Part shown: piece after piece, positions 34,192 through 44,000 of the stretch | How positions within the stretch are numbered: the first letter of the stretch is position 1 | How the letters are laid out: the number at the start of each line of letters is the position of its first letter | NCBI GenBank assembly: GCA_965222695.1 | Contig: OZ244967.1 | Coordinates: forward strand, 3,410,001-3,474,000 | Direction: 5' to 3' | DNA: 64,000 nt | Source: UBA7957 sp965222695 | GTDB taxonomy: Bacteria; Pseudomonadota; Gammaproteobacteria; Granulosicoccales; Granulosicoccaceae | The notes under the pieces: generated by a model | Seen by the model: only the letters and a program-made list of their open reading frames with translations | Database searches by the model: none | Told to the model about the DNA's origin: nothing | Translations under genes and position numbers: made by a program

Positions 34192-35919
34192 ATGCCTGAA
34201 GATCAATCGACATCAAGCGCAGTCAGCGCGGGCGGAGCGATTTTCGGTAAACTCAAAGCCCTGGGTGTGGACTATATCTTTGCCAACTCCGGTACGGATT
34301 TTCCGCCTATCATCGAAGGCCTGATCGAGGCGCGCGATAAGGGAATCGATCTGCCGATCGCGGTCACTGTGCCCCATGAGCACGTGGCTGTCAGCATGGC
34401 TCATGGTTACTACCAGATCTCAGGGAAGGCCCAGGCAGTGATGCTGCACACCAACGTCGGCCTTTCAAACGGAGCGACCGGAGCAATTAATGCGGCCTGC
34501 GATCACATTCCCATGTTGCTGATGTCGGGTCGCACCCCGGTGATGGAGAGCGCGATGTTCGGTGCACGCACTGTCCCCATCGGCTGGGGGCAGGAGATGT
34601 ATGATCAGACGGCGCTGGTGCGGGAAGCCTGCAAATGGGACTACGAGCTTCGCTTCCCCGAACAGGTGGCCGAGGTTCTGGACCGGGGCTGGGCGGTTGC
34701 GAATTCGACGCCCAAAGGGCCTGTCTATCTCAGCCTGCCGCGCGAAGTTCTGTGTGAGCCCTGTCCGGAGATCGGGCTCGACCAGCCGTCCCGCATGTCC
34801 CCGGCAAGATCGGCGCCCGACCGGAAGGCATTAAAAAAAGCCGCCGAATTGCTGGCAGATGCCGAACGTCCTTTGATTATCGCCCAACGCGGCGCGGGCT
34901 CGCGGGACGCGTTTGAGGCACTTGCACAATTTGTCGAGGACTGGGCCATTCCGCTTTCCCACTACTGGGCCAACCAGATTGCCATCCCCATGTCCAGCCC
35001 GTGCCATGTGGGATGGATGCCGGACGAACTGCTGAGGGAGGCCGACGTGGTGCTTGTGCTTAACGCGCTCGCGCCCTGGTGGCCCGACAAAGCGATCCCT
35101 TCTGCCGATGCCACCATCATCCAGCTGGGGCCGGATCCCCTGTTTGCCCGTTCAACCCCGATCCGCAATTTTCGCTCGGATGTGACGCTGGCCGGGGAAA
35201 CAGCCGCGACGCTCCAGGAACTCATCCGAATGGTCAGATCCCATCCCAAGCCAGTGGATAGTGTTGATGCACGCCGTTCGATCATCGAGGAAATCGCAGC
35301 ACGGGAACGCAAACGGGTTGCGGCCGAGGCTCAGAATGGCAATACAAGCCCCATGTCCAAGGAATGGGTCAGCCACTGCCTCGGCCGGGCAATCAAGGGC
35401 TGCAAAGCCAGTATATTTCATGAACTGGGATGCCCCTTGCCGCCGCTTGAACTTGATCAACACCTCGGTTACTTCCAGGAACCGCACTCCGGCGGGCTGG
35501 GCTGGGGGCTTCCGGCGGCCATGGGCGCCCAGCTGGCTGATCCTGAAAGACTGATATTTGCCACTGTCGGCGACGGCAGTTATATGTTCGCCAATCCCGC
35601 TGTCTGCCATCAAATCTGCGAATCCCTGGCGCTGCCCGTCATTACGCTTGTTCTGAACAACGAAGAGTGGGGCGCCGTCCGCCACTCGGTGCAATCACTG
35701 TATAAAAACGGCTTGGCGGCACAAACTGCCGACGTACCACTCACCTCACTTCGCCCCAGCCCGGACTTTACCAAAACCGCCGAAGCAAGCCGGGCCTATA
35801 CCGAAACCGTCAGGGACGGAGCAGAGTTGCCTGCAGCGCTGGAACGCGCCATTCAGGTAGCACGCTCCGAACGCAGACAGGTATTGCTGAATATCGCTAT
35901 CAGGCGCTCGACATTGTGA
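34192..35919 (+). CDS. thiamine-diphosphate 2-ketoacid decarboxylase-like enzyme
   Basis: A 575-residue ThDP enzyme of the acetolactate synthase/benzoylformate decarboxylase superfamily. The catalytic Glu is in VPHEHVAVSMAHG. The ThDP-Mg motif is VGDGSYMFANP and ends with LVLNN about 26 residues later. A central domain of about 130 residues corresponds to the regulatory fold. It lies behind the ALDH gene. Candidate reactions are decarboxylation of benzoylformate, 4-hydroxybenzoylformate or an arylpyruvate; a carboligase is not excluded. With PobA nearby, 4-hydroxybenzoylformate to 4-hydroxybenzaldehyde would feed the ring-cleavage pathway (inference). Confidence 0.85.
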   Translation: MPEDQSTSSAVSAGGAIFGKLKALGVDYIFANSGTDFPPIIEGLIEARDKGIDLPIAVTVPHEHVAVSMAHGYYQISGKAQAVMLHTNVGLSNGATGAINAACDHIPMLLMSGRTPVMESAMFGARTVPIGWGQEMYDQTALVREACKWDYELRFPEQVAEVLDRGWAVANSTPKGPVYLSLPREVLCEPCPEIGLDQPSRMSPARSAPDRKALKKAAELLADAERPLIIAQRGAGSRDAFEALAQFVEDWAIPLSHYWANQIAIPMSSPCHVGWMPDELLREADVVLVLNALAPWWPDKAIPSADATIIQLGPDPLFARSTPIRNFRSDVTLAGETAATLQELIRMVRSHPKPVDSVDARRSIIEEIAARERKRVAAEAQNGNTSPMSKEWVSHCLGRAIKGCKASIFHELGCPLPPLELDQHLGYFQEPHSGGLGWGLPAAMGAQLADPERLIFATVGDGSYMFANPAVCHQICESLALPVITLVLNNEEWGAVRHSVQSLYKNGLAAQTADVPLTSLRPSPDFTKTAEASRAYTETVRDGAELPAALERAIQVARSERRQVLLNIAIRRSTL

Positions 35920-36100
35920 TTTCAGCCATTCCGGGTTGGCGTAATCGGTGGCAATCCTTGCCGTCCGACTGCGGTGTCAGAATTGTAGTATAACTACTGT
36001 CTCATTTATAACAAGTCTGCCCACGAAATCAGAGCCGATTACACCGGAGTCCGAGGCCGCTATCTACTCTGCATCCACTCATCGAAGTCTTGAACAGATC

Positions 36101-37456
36101 TTATCCGGATAAGACCCGTGGCAACCACAATGTCAGGGCAGGAAAGGCAATCAGAACCGCCACCCGAAGAATCTCGGCGCCAAAGAACGGCATCACACCC
36201 AGAAATGTTTCGCTCATCGGCACATCCTTGGCATGTACCGAGATGATAAAGACGTTCATTCCCACGGGTGGTGTAATAAGCCCAAGCTCCACCACAATCA
36301 ACGCCAGTATGCCGAACCAGATCTTCAGATCTTCCGTGCCCATGCCGAAGGGTGACACTTCGGCCAGAGCAAAGTCACCACCGTTGATTTCCACCAGTAC
36401 CGGCCAGAAAAACGGGATGGCGAGCAGTATCATCGACAGGCTGTCCATCAGGCAGCCCAATAAAATCAGGGCTAACAGCAGGATCAGCAATGTTGACATT
36501 GGGGCAAGACCGGAGGCCGCCATCCATTCGGCCATGGCTTGCGGCACACCGCCGCGGGACATAAAAATTTTCAACAGCTCCGCGCCAAACACGATCAGAT
36601 AAATCATACCGGCGGTGCGGGCGGTTTCGAGAAGCGCTTCGCGTCCCTCGAGAAAAGAAAGTTTGCGGCGGATCAGGCCGATAAGCACAACCATGACGAC
36701 GCCGACCGCAGCGGCCGGCGTGGGATTGAAAAACCCCAGATACAGGCCGCCGATAACAACCACAAAAACTACGCCCACCGGCAGAATGTTCAGCGTTGCG
36801 GCGACGAACTCTTCGCGAGAGGCCGACTCGCCCTTGGGCCCGGCCTCTGGACGGATAAGCACATAGAAGAAAATCGTCAGAATGAAGAAGATAACGGCGA
36901 TCAACCCGGGAACCAGGGCGGCCATAAACATGGTGACCACATTAGCTTCTACGATGATCGAATAGATGATCAGCACCACCGAGGGCGGAATCAATATGCC
37001 CAGTACACCGCCCGCTGCGATGGTGCCCGTGGACAGTCTGTTGGAGTAGTTATAACGCTTCAATTCCGGCAAGGCGACTCGGCCCATGGTCGACGCGGTA
37101 GCCAGCGAAGAGCCGCACACCGCACCAAACCCTGAACACGCGGCTATGGCTGACATGGCCACACCGCCGCGCATCCAGCCAAGCCAGGCATTGGCGGCAC
37201 GGAACAGATCCTGGCTCAATCCGGTTCGCGAGGCTATGGCCCCCATCAGCACGAAAAGCGGAACAACCGACAAATCGTAAGTTGAAAATTGCCCGTAGGC
37301 GAGATCTTTAAGCTGCGACAGTACTATGGCCGACCCGTTGAGCATCATGGTTCCTATACCGCCTACCATGATCATGGAATAGGCGATAGGAACGCGGATC
37401 GCGATAAGCAGTATAAGAACCGCAAGCCCCGCAAAGCCGACGGTTATGCTATCCAT
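36101..37456 (-). CDS. dctM: TRAP transporter large permease DctM
   Basis: A 451-residue membrane protein with about 12 hydrophobic segments. It is the Na+-coupled translocation subunit of a tripartite TRAP transporter. GFGAVCGSSLATASTMG, YSNRLSTGTIAAGGVLGILIPPS (a longer conserved segment) and LGLITPPVGMNVF are hallmarks. The start overlaps the dctQ stop by 8 bp. The stop lies in a 16-bp palindrome (36097-36112) without a T-run. The 181 bp to the convergent ThDP gene hold a short GTAGT-ATA-ACTAC repeat and nothing else. Confidence 0.93.
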   Translation of the reverse strand: MDSITVGFAGLAVLILLIAIRVPIAYSMIMVGGIGTMMLNGSAIVLSQLKDLAYGQFSTYDLSVVPLFVLMGAIASRTGLSQDLFRAANAWLGWMRGGVAMSAIAACSGFGAVCGSSLATASTMGRVALPELKRYNYSNRLSTGTIAAGGVLGILIPPSVVLIIYSIIVEANVVTMFMAALVPGLIAVIFFILTIFFYVLIRPEAGPKGESASREEFVAATLNILPVGVVFVVVIGGLYLGFFNPTPAAAVGVVMVVLIGLIRRKLSFLEGREALLETARTAGMIYLIVFGAELLKIFMSRGGVPQAMAEWMAASGLAPMSTLLILLLALILLGCLMDSLSMILLAIPFFWPVLVEINGGDFALAEVSPFGMGTEDLKIWFGILALIVVELGLITPPVGMNVFIISVHAKDVPMSETFLGVMPFFGAEILRVAVLIAFPALTLWLPRVLSG

Positions 37457-37976
37457 GCCACCCTCCTGATCGTCGCACGAAATCCTGCAGTGCTTGATTT
37501 AAGGTAATCAGGGCGGCCCACAATAACAGCGCCAGAGAAATCAGCGCGGGTACAAAGGCCCACCAGATCGGGATTTGCAGAATACCCGTGAATTCCTCGT
37601 ACTCCCGGTAGTCTTGCAGTCCGGCACTCATCCTCCAGAGCAAAAGTGCGGCAAAAGCGATGGCGACAAGCGATGCGAATACCGACATCAGCGCCACTGC
37701 CCCGGAACCTGCACGCATGGTAAAAATATCCGCCGACACATTGGCTCCGGTCAGCTGGCAATAGGGCAAGAAACAAAACACGGCGATCGCAGCGCCCATT
37801 TCGGTGAGCTCGAAATCGCCGGGAAAAGGTTTATTGAAAAACGCACCCGACAGGATCGACCACGCATTGATCAGTACGACGCCGATAAGCACCAGCCCAC
37901 CGATCAAGGCCCAGGCGGTGATTAAGGTGTGTGCTATGCCTTTTGGCCTCGCTTCGGATTCGGATGCACCTGACAT
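37449..37976 (-). CDS. dctQ: TRAP transporter small permease DctQ
   Basis: A 175-residue protein with four predicted membrane segments. GDFELTEMGAAIAVFCFLPY is the usual conserved stretch after the second helix, and NVSADIF follows. It pairs with DctM as the small membrane subunit of the TRAP transporter. It begins 3 bp after the dctP stop and overlaps dctM. Confidence 0.9.
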   Translation of the reverse strand: MSGASESEARPKGIAHTLITAWALIGGLVLIGVVLINAWSILSGAFFNKPFPGDFELTEMGAAIAVFCFLPYCQLTGANVSADIFTMRAGSGAVALMSVFASLVAIAFAALLLWRMSAGLQDYREYEEFTGILQIPIWWAFVPALISLALLLWAALITLNQALQDFVRRSGGWHG

Positions 37977-37979
37977 GGC

Positions 37980-39026
37980 TTACTCCTGAGCCATGTTTTC
38001 ACCGACAAGCTTTTTCGCCTGATCATACAGCGCCTGGCCGTCTATGCCTTTTTCTTTCATCTCGGCAATCCAGCGGTCCACTACCGGCGCGACAGCCTCT
38101 TCAAAAGCGGCCCATTCTTCATCTGAAAGCTGTATATGCGAATTGCCACTGTCAGTGGCGATTTTGATACCGGTCTGATCGGCGGCGTCCCAGATTTCCC
38201 CGACCTGTGCATGCCAGTCCTCGCCTGAATTATCAGTGAAGATCTGTTGAATATCCTCCGGCAGGCTGTTCCAACGATCCTGGTTCATAATGACGGTAAA
38301 AGAGGTTGTGCCAAGCCGCTTACCCCCGGGACCTTCGATCTGGTACTGAGTCTGCTCATGTATTTTAAGCGGCGGGATAATCTCCCATGGAATTAAAGCG
38401 CCGTCTATTACCTTTTTCGAAAGCGCCACGGGAATTTCACCGACCGAAGTTTGCACCGGGCTCGCACCCAATGCTTCTATGACCCATGCCCCTGTACGCG
38501 AAGGAATGCGAATTTTTTTGCCTGAAAGATCAGCCGGAGAACGGACTTCATCCGTTGCCATATGGAAGGCCTGACCGGCATGAACATGCTGGAAGAGCGC
38601 CACCATACCCTTGAAATCTTTACTCAGTTCGTCTGCATACATGGCCTTCATCGCCTTATTGACGGCCGCGGTTTTGCCCTGATGCACACCCGGCAATTCG
38701 AAGACCTCTGTGCGGGGAAAGGCACCCGAGGCATAAGCGTTGACAATCCAGGCTATGTCCACAACGCCGTCGCGCACCTGGCGCGGCAACTGCGGAGGCT
38801 TTCCACCCAGCGTCATGGACGGGAAGATTTCGATGGCAATTCTTCCGTCCGACGCCTCCATGATTCGTTTTGCCCAAGGTTCAAGCATTTTTGTGTGCGC
38901 CGGTGACTTGGGGCTGAGGAAATGATGCATTTTGAAATCAAATTCGGCGGCATTTGCTGCACCCGCACAGACAACCGACAAGGCCAATCCGGCTAATAGT
39001 GCTCTGGTTTTTGTTAAAATCTTCAT
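37980..39026 (-). CDS. dctP: TRAP transporter substrate-binding protein DctP
   Basis: A 348-residue periplasmic protein with a signal peptide ending around AGAANAA. The conserved KKIRIPSRTG contains the Arg that binds the substrate carboxylate. The ligand is an organic acid; it cannot be read directly from sequence. The operon is driven by promoter module C, shared with the protocatechuate operon, so an aromatic acid or pathway-related acid is the best guess. The leader of about 75 nt has a possible CGCTGTT/AACAGCG hairpin (39073-39092). Confidence 0.92.
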   Translation of the reverse strand: MKILTKTRALLAGLALSVVCAGAANAAEFDFKMHHFLSPKSPAHTKMLEPWAKRIMEASDGRIAIEIFPSMTLGGKPPQLPRQVRDGVVDIAWIVNAYASGAFPRTEVFELPGVHQGKTAAVNKAMKAMYADELSKDFKGMVALFQHVHAGQAFHMATDEVRSPADLSGKKIRIPSRTGAWVIEALGASPVQTSVGEIPVALSKKVIDGALIPWEIIPPLKIHEQTQYQIEGPGGKRLGTTSFTVIMNQDRWNSLPEDIQQIFTDNSGEDWHAQVGEIWDAADQTGIKIATDSGNSHIQLSDEEWAAFEEAVAPVVDRWIAEMKEKGIDGQALYDQAKKLVGENMAQE

Positions 39027-39106
39027 GTAAGTCTTTCCTCTGTTTAACCGTTAACTGTTAGTCGTTGAAGCCCGCTGTTGTTAAAAACAGCGCCTGGACT
39101 CCGCCT

Positions 39107-39187
39107 ACTATACAGACTCAAACTAGCATGCCAACCATCCCCGAGGAAATTCAGAATGCAATGCATCTATTCGTTTTTTGAATAGCC
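39107..39187 (-). promoter_or_regulatory. conserved promoter module C (TRAP operon)
   Basis: On the minus strand the 43-bp box (39187 to 39145) is GGCTATTC, A-tract, CGAATAGATG and on to TGAATTTCC. It is followed after exactly 30 nt by TG and the -10 hexamer TATAGT (39112-39107). A TTGGCA lies 16 nt before the -10 as a fair -35. The box is closest to module A in its left half, and the core promoter is closest to module B. Confidence 0.75.
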
Positions 39188-39517
39188 TGCGCTGCCGGTA
39201 CTCACTCAGTTTAAGTATGAGCGTCCGAGAGCTCCGGCCATCTTCTTCTTACAGTCAAAGTGTTTTTTCACTGCAAGAGATCTCAAGCGGAGTTCCTGCC
39301 GGACAGGGCTCTCCCTTAATCGGATTAGCTAAATTGAATCAAAAAAGACGACCAAGGTTGCAATTTACTGATCAACAGGGGCATAGCGGCAATTCTTCTT
39401 CCCTGTTTTTGCGCGGTCGGTTGGGGAATTTCGCTTGCGGGCAAACTCCTACGAAGGGGGACGTGAGGGTGTCAAGCAAAATTAATTCTCTTATATTGCC
39501 GATATACCGGAACAGTT
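39188..39517. other. intergenic stretch upstream of the TRAP operon
   Basis: About 330 bp between promoter module C and the tldD stop. A frame of 121 codons crosses it on the plus strand, but it has no ribosome site, signal or recognisable family and starts inside the promoter box. I see no terminator for tldD and no other gene. Confidence 0.4.
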
Positions 39518-40975
39518 TCAGGTACGGGTTCCACCCACGGTGATATCGTCGAGCCGCAGGGTCGGCTGGCCTACGCCTACCGGTACGCTTTGCCCTTCCT
39601 TGCCGCATACGCCAACTCCGGCATCAAGTTCAAGGTCTGAACCCACCATGGATACTCGCTTTAATGCATCTGCGCCGTTTCCGATCAATGTCGCGCCCTT
39701 TACCGGCCGGGTGATTTTTCCGTTGTCGATCAAATAGGCTTCCGAGGCGGAGAATACGAACTTCCCGGAGGTGATGTCCACCTGGCCTCCTCCGAAATTC
39801 ACGGCATACACACCCTTGGAGACAGATTCTATAATCTCCGCGGGATCATGCCTGCCGGCCAGCATATAGGTATTCGTCATGCGCGGCATCGGCAAATGCG
39901 CGTAGCTTTGCCTCCGCCCGTTGCCGGTGGACTTTTGGCCCATTAAGCGGCCGTTTGTTTTATCCAGCATATAGGCTTTTAAAATGCCTTTTTCCACTAA
40001 GACGGTTTTTTGAGTGGGACTTCCTTCATCATCGATGCTCAGGGAGCCGCGCCGGCGTTCGAGAGTACCGTCATCGACAATAGTGCACTGTTCGCTGGCG
40101 ATTTTCTGCCCCAGCAGGCCGGTGAAGGCAGATGTGCCCTTGCGGTTAAAATCCCCTTCCAGACCATGCCCGATCGCCTCGTGTAACAATACTCCCGGCC
40201 AACCGGGCCCTAACACAACGGTCATATTGCCGGCCGGTGCGTCCACGGCATCAAGGTTCAGAACTGCTTGCCGGACGGCTTCTTTCGCATAGGCACCGGC
40301 AAGATCACGCTCAATAAATTCCCGGTAGGAGAAGCGTCCTCCGCCGCCTGCGCTGGCTTGCTCACGCCTGCCCTCTGATTCGACAATCACGCTGACATTC
40401 AGACGCACCAAGGGCCTGACATCGGCGGCGAGGGTCCCATCGCTCGCAAGCACGAGAATCGATTCATGACTGGCTGAAAGATTCGCAATCACCTGGGTCA
40501 CGCGCGGATCTTCAGCGCGTGCTAAAGTATCAACCTTGCATAAAAGCGCAATTTTTTCACTCTCTGTTAAGCTATAGAGCGGATTTTCGGCACTATACAG
40601 ATTTTGCTTCGGTGTATCTGTCCAAGCCTCGATCATGCCTGAACGTCCGCCATGAGCAATAGCTTTGGCCGACTGACTCGCCTCCATTAAGGCATCGATT
40701 TGAATATCATCCGAGTAGGAAAATCCCGTCTTCTCACCGCTGACTGCCCGCACGCCTATCCCGCTATCGATAGAAAAACAGCCGTCTTTAATGATACTGT
40801 CTTCCAGCATCCACGACTCCTGATGGGCCTGCTCGAAATACAACTCCCCATAGTCTACACTGTGGCTCATCATGCCGTTTAAGGCACGCTCCAGTTGGGT
40901 CATTGCAATATCGTTTTGATCCAGAAGCTGTACTCTGACCTGATCCAGAGTATTAGTATTTTCACTGGTCTGCAT
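39518..40975 (-). CDS. tldD: metalloprotease TldD subunit
   Basis: About 485 residues from MQTSENTN; a start 39 bp upstream is possible. The zinc motif HEAIGHGLEGD (HExxxH type) is present, marking it as the catalytic partner of PmbA/TldE, whose gene is at 9839-11173. Other family stretches are SIDSGIGVRAVSGEKTGFSY, GSPTQKTVLVEKG and MTNTYMLAGRHDPAEII. It is last in the series maf, rng, yhdP, tldD, an order common in gammaproteobacteria. Confidence 0.94.
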   Translation of the reverse strand: MQTSENTNTLDQVRVQLLDQNDIAMTQLERALNGMMSHSVDYGELYFEQAHQESWMLEDSIIKDGCFSIDSGIGVRAVSGEKTGFSYSDDIQIDALMEASQSAKAIAHGGRSGMIEAWTDTPKQNLYSAENPLYSLTESEKIALLCKVDTLARAEDPRVTQVIANLSASHESILVLASDGTLAADVRPLVRLNVSVIVESEGRREQASAGGGGRFSYREFIERDLAGAYAKEAVRQAVLNLDAVDAPAGNMTVVLGPGWPGVLLHEAIGHGLEGDFNRKGTSAFTGLLGQKIASEQCTIVDDGTLERRRGSLSIDDEGSPTQKTVLVEKGILKAYMLDKTNGRLMGQKSTGNGRRQSYAHLPMPRMTNTYMLAGRHDPAEIIESVSKGVYAVNFGGGQVDITSGKFVFSASEAYLIDNGKITRPVKGATLIGNGADALKRVSMVGSDLELDAGVGVCGKEGQSVPVGVGQPTLRLDDITVGGTRT

Positions 40976-41044
40976 AGTTTGGATTCCGGGGTTAGTTACG
41001 GAACCGATATTCAAAGCATCAAAACATCGTCCGAAAAATGGTCG

Positions 41045-44000
41045 CTAGCGATTATCCGGCACAATTCGTTCCCTGGCCGGAGCCTCTATTTTTTTTATCT
41101 GCGGATTATCCCAGGTACCGGTCAAATGATATTCTCGTTTTATAATCTCGTCGAAATTAACACCTATACCTTTTAATACCTGATCGGCTATAAATACACC
41201 GACTCCTGCTGCAGCGCCTCCGGAAATAAGACCGATGATAGGCAGGGTTGAGGATAATCGGGGTATGACGACAATTTTCTGATCATAGGTATTGCTGACA
41301 AAATCCGTTGATCCAAGACTGCTGACCACACCGATGGGGCCACTCAGATGCATATGCCGGGTTTCGGCAATGCCGTTGGCAATATCCAGTCTGCCGCTGA
41401 TTTCATCATATAAAAGCCCCTCATGCGTCACATCTTTAAAGTCGAGTAACAATCGTCGGGGAATCGTTTGTAAAGCGAATAATCCCAGAATTTTCGCCGC
41501 CCCCGGTTCCACTGCCAATATACGCCCTTTTTTCAGATCTATGGAGATATTACCCGCGATATCACTGAATGCAGGCGCGTAAGCGGCGTCGCTCCAACTG
41601 AGTGCGACTTTGACCTCTCCTTCCCCATCCCCGAATGCACCGCCGATCCCGATATTGTCCATGCCCTTACCTATATTGTCGCTTTGAAGCTGAATGCTCA
41701 AATCGGTATGATGAACGTTTGCCAGTGATTTCGTGACTTGTTGCGGATCGCGTAATCGCCAGTGAGCCTGGCCAATCATCTGCATATGATCGTGGACAAA
41801 TCCCAGGGCTTGGGTTTTCACCCCATCGGCGACCGGAATTGTACGTATTTTTAAATCCGATATCTGAAACTCATCCCAAACAAACTCTTGCACCGTGATA
41901 TCCGTAGCCGGAAAGATTCTCGGGTCAATTCTATCACCCTGGCCTTCGGACGTTGTCAAAGCATCCAGAAAGCGCTTGTCCATAAAAACAAGCACAACGT
42001 TCATCATTTCATCTTTATTCCAGTGTTTTCGGGGATAGTCGACATGGCCGTTCAGCCAGAGTGACTCCAATCGGGTTGTAATATGTCCTTGTGTGGTGGA
42101 AGCCGATAATACCGCAGGCCCTGTATCGATTTTTCCGGCCATTAATTTATCGACGGACAAATTGGAATTGATCGGTATAATCGGCTCTGTTTGATCACTC
42201 GCGGGTAATTTATCGATCAAGCCGGCTATAGTCCCGATCCAACCGTCAAAAGAAAATTCCGCTGCATGACCATTGACTTCCACCCCGGGCTTGAGTCCGG
42301 AATTAACCGGATTAGTATCGCCGAAATGAATCCGCAAGGCCTCCAGCCTGGACGTTTTGTTCGATACTCTGGCACTACCGGCAATTTGCCGGCCATAGGC
42401 AAAATCCCAGCGATCGCTGCCACCGCTGTCCGAGAAATTGGCACTGAGTCGAAACGGCCGCTTTTCCGGCTCAAGTTTATCGTAAGGTGCCGGCAGATCC
42501 ACCGAGGAGCCGTGCAGATCGGATCGGGCCTGGAGACTCAATTGCGGCCGCTTGTTTTTTTTCGCCTTTTTAACGTTCAAGGTTACATACCACGGAGATT
42601 TTCCGGAAACCCATTGATCAACGGGGATATTGTAATTCTGCAGCACTTTTTTCGCTTCTATGTCACCGCTGATGGAAATACGGCTGTATAAATCCGGATC
42701 TTTTTTATCTGTACTGGCTGCAATCTTTATCGGAGAATTGAAATAAGTCGCGCGTATTGCCTTGGAAGTGAGGTCATTTTCCGTGAACGATAGATTGCCG
42801 CTGATGTTTTTCAGATCAAAGCCGAACTTTTCCGAACGCCATCGATTGTTCGAAAAATCTATACGCCCATTATAAGACAGGCTTTTATTAAGGTCCTTTT
42901 TCAGAGGCACACTCAGTGCCAGCTGCAAATCCAGCGATCCTTTGCCGGTTGATCTCTCCAGTATGGGTTGTAATACACTTCTCAGCGGCGAGTTATTCGT
43001 GAAAGAGATCAGTTGTGAGAATTCACCTTTTATATTACTTTGCAATGATAAAACCGGTTTTTTAAAGCTCCGGATTTCCATCTCGGCATTCCCCAATCGC
43101 GCTCCTTCGGAAAGTCCATCGGTAGCCTTGATTTTCATGGAGGTCTGTTGAAATTCTATCCGTGCATCTATGGCTTGTATTTCCGGCCAGGCAGGTAAAT
43201 AACGCAACCGCCCATTCTCGACATTTATTTCCGCCGTAAACTGACCCTCACCGTTTGCGTATGGGAACCCCTTGCCTGGTCCCCTGATGTGCAGCGTGCC
43301 CTTTGTCAACTTACCGTCGAGCACGGATTTGTCCAGCCAATCGACCAGTTTCGGATGCATGCGCTTCGCCGGATAGTAAAGGGCAGCATATTTACCATCC
43401 GCTTCATCAAGCTTGGCACTGATATCGATATATGCAGGTTTTTGAGGTTCTTTTTGCACGAAAAATTTCACTTCCCCTTTGAGGTGTTCATTGGACAGTG
43501 CAATGGGCGAGCTCTTGACGATAAGTTCATCCTGTCGGATCTGAAACCCCAGTTCACCGTTTATTTCCGATATTTGGATGGAATTCCTGAACCAAGCAGG
43601 CATATCGAACACGGAATTCTTGCCTGCAATGTCGATTTTACCGATATTGTTTCGAATCAGCAGCCTGCCATCGAGCCCTTCAAACCCGGGGAATTTTCCG
43701 ACAGCATTGAAGCCGGTATTGAAAAAACCGGCAATAGCCGAAATACGCGGAAAGGTGTCACCTTTCTTTTCTATCGACAGATGCCAGTCAGACAGCTTGC
43801 CGACGGGTTCAAGCTTTTTGTAAATATCGACATACTTTTGGGTTGAGTTTATGCCATCCAACAAGGCCATTAACGGTGAAATCATGCTTGATTCCAGTAC
43901 GGGGCCTGCGGCTTCGAGCTTCCAGCTCTTGCCGTCATCAATACCTATATTCAGCCTCCCTTGTATTACACTGTCCGTCCCCGGTTTATTGTCGGTGGAC

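Noticed and set aside
39178..39543. 121-codon frame upstream of the TRAP operon
   Set aside because: It starts inside promoter module C, has no ribosome site and ends in tldD; no homology is recognised.
39518..40975. Microcin-type peptide cluster suggested by tldD and pmbA
   Set aside because: Both proteins are general in gammaproteobacteria; no precursor peptide or modifying enzyme is nearby.
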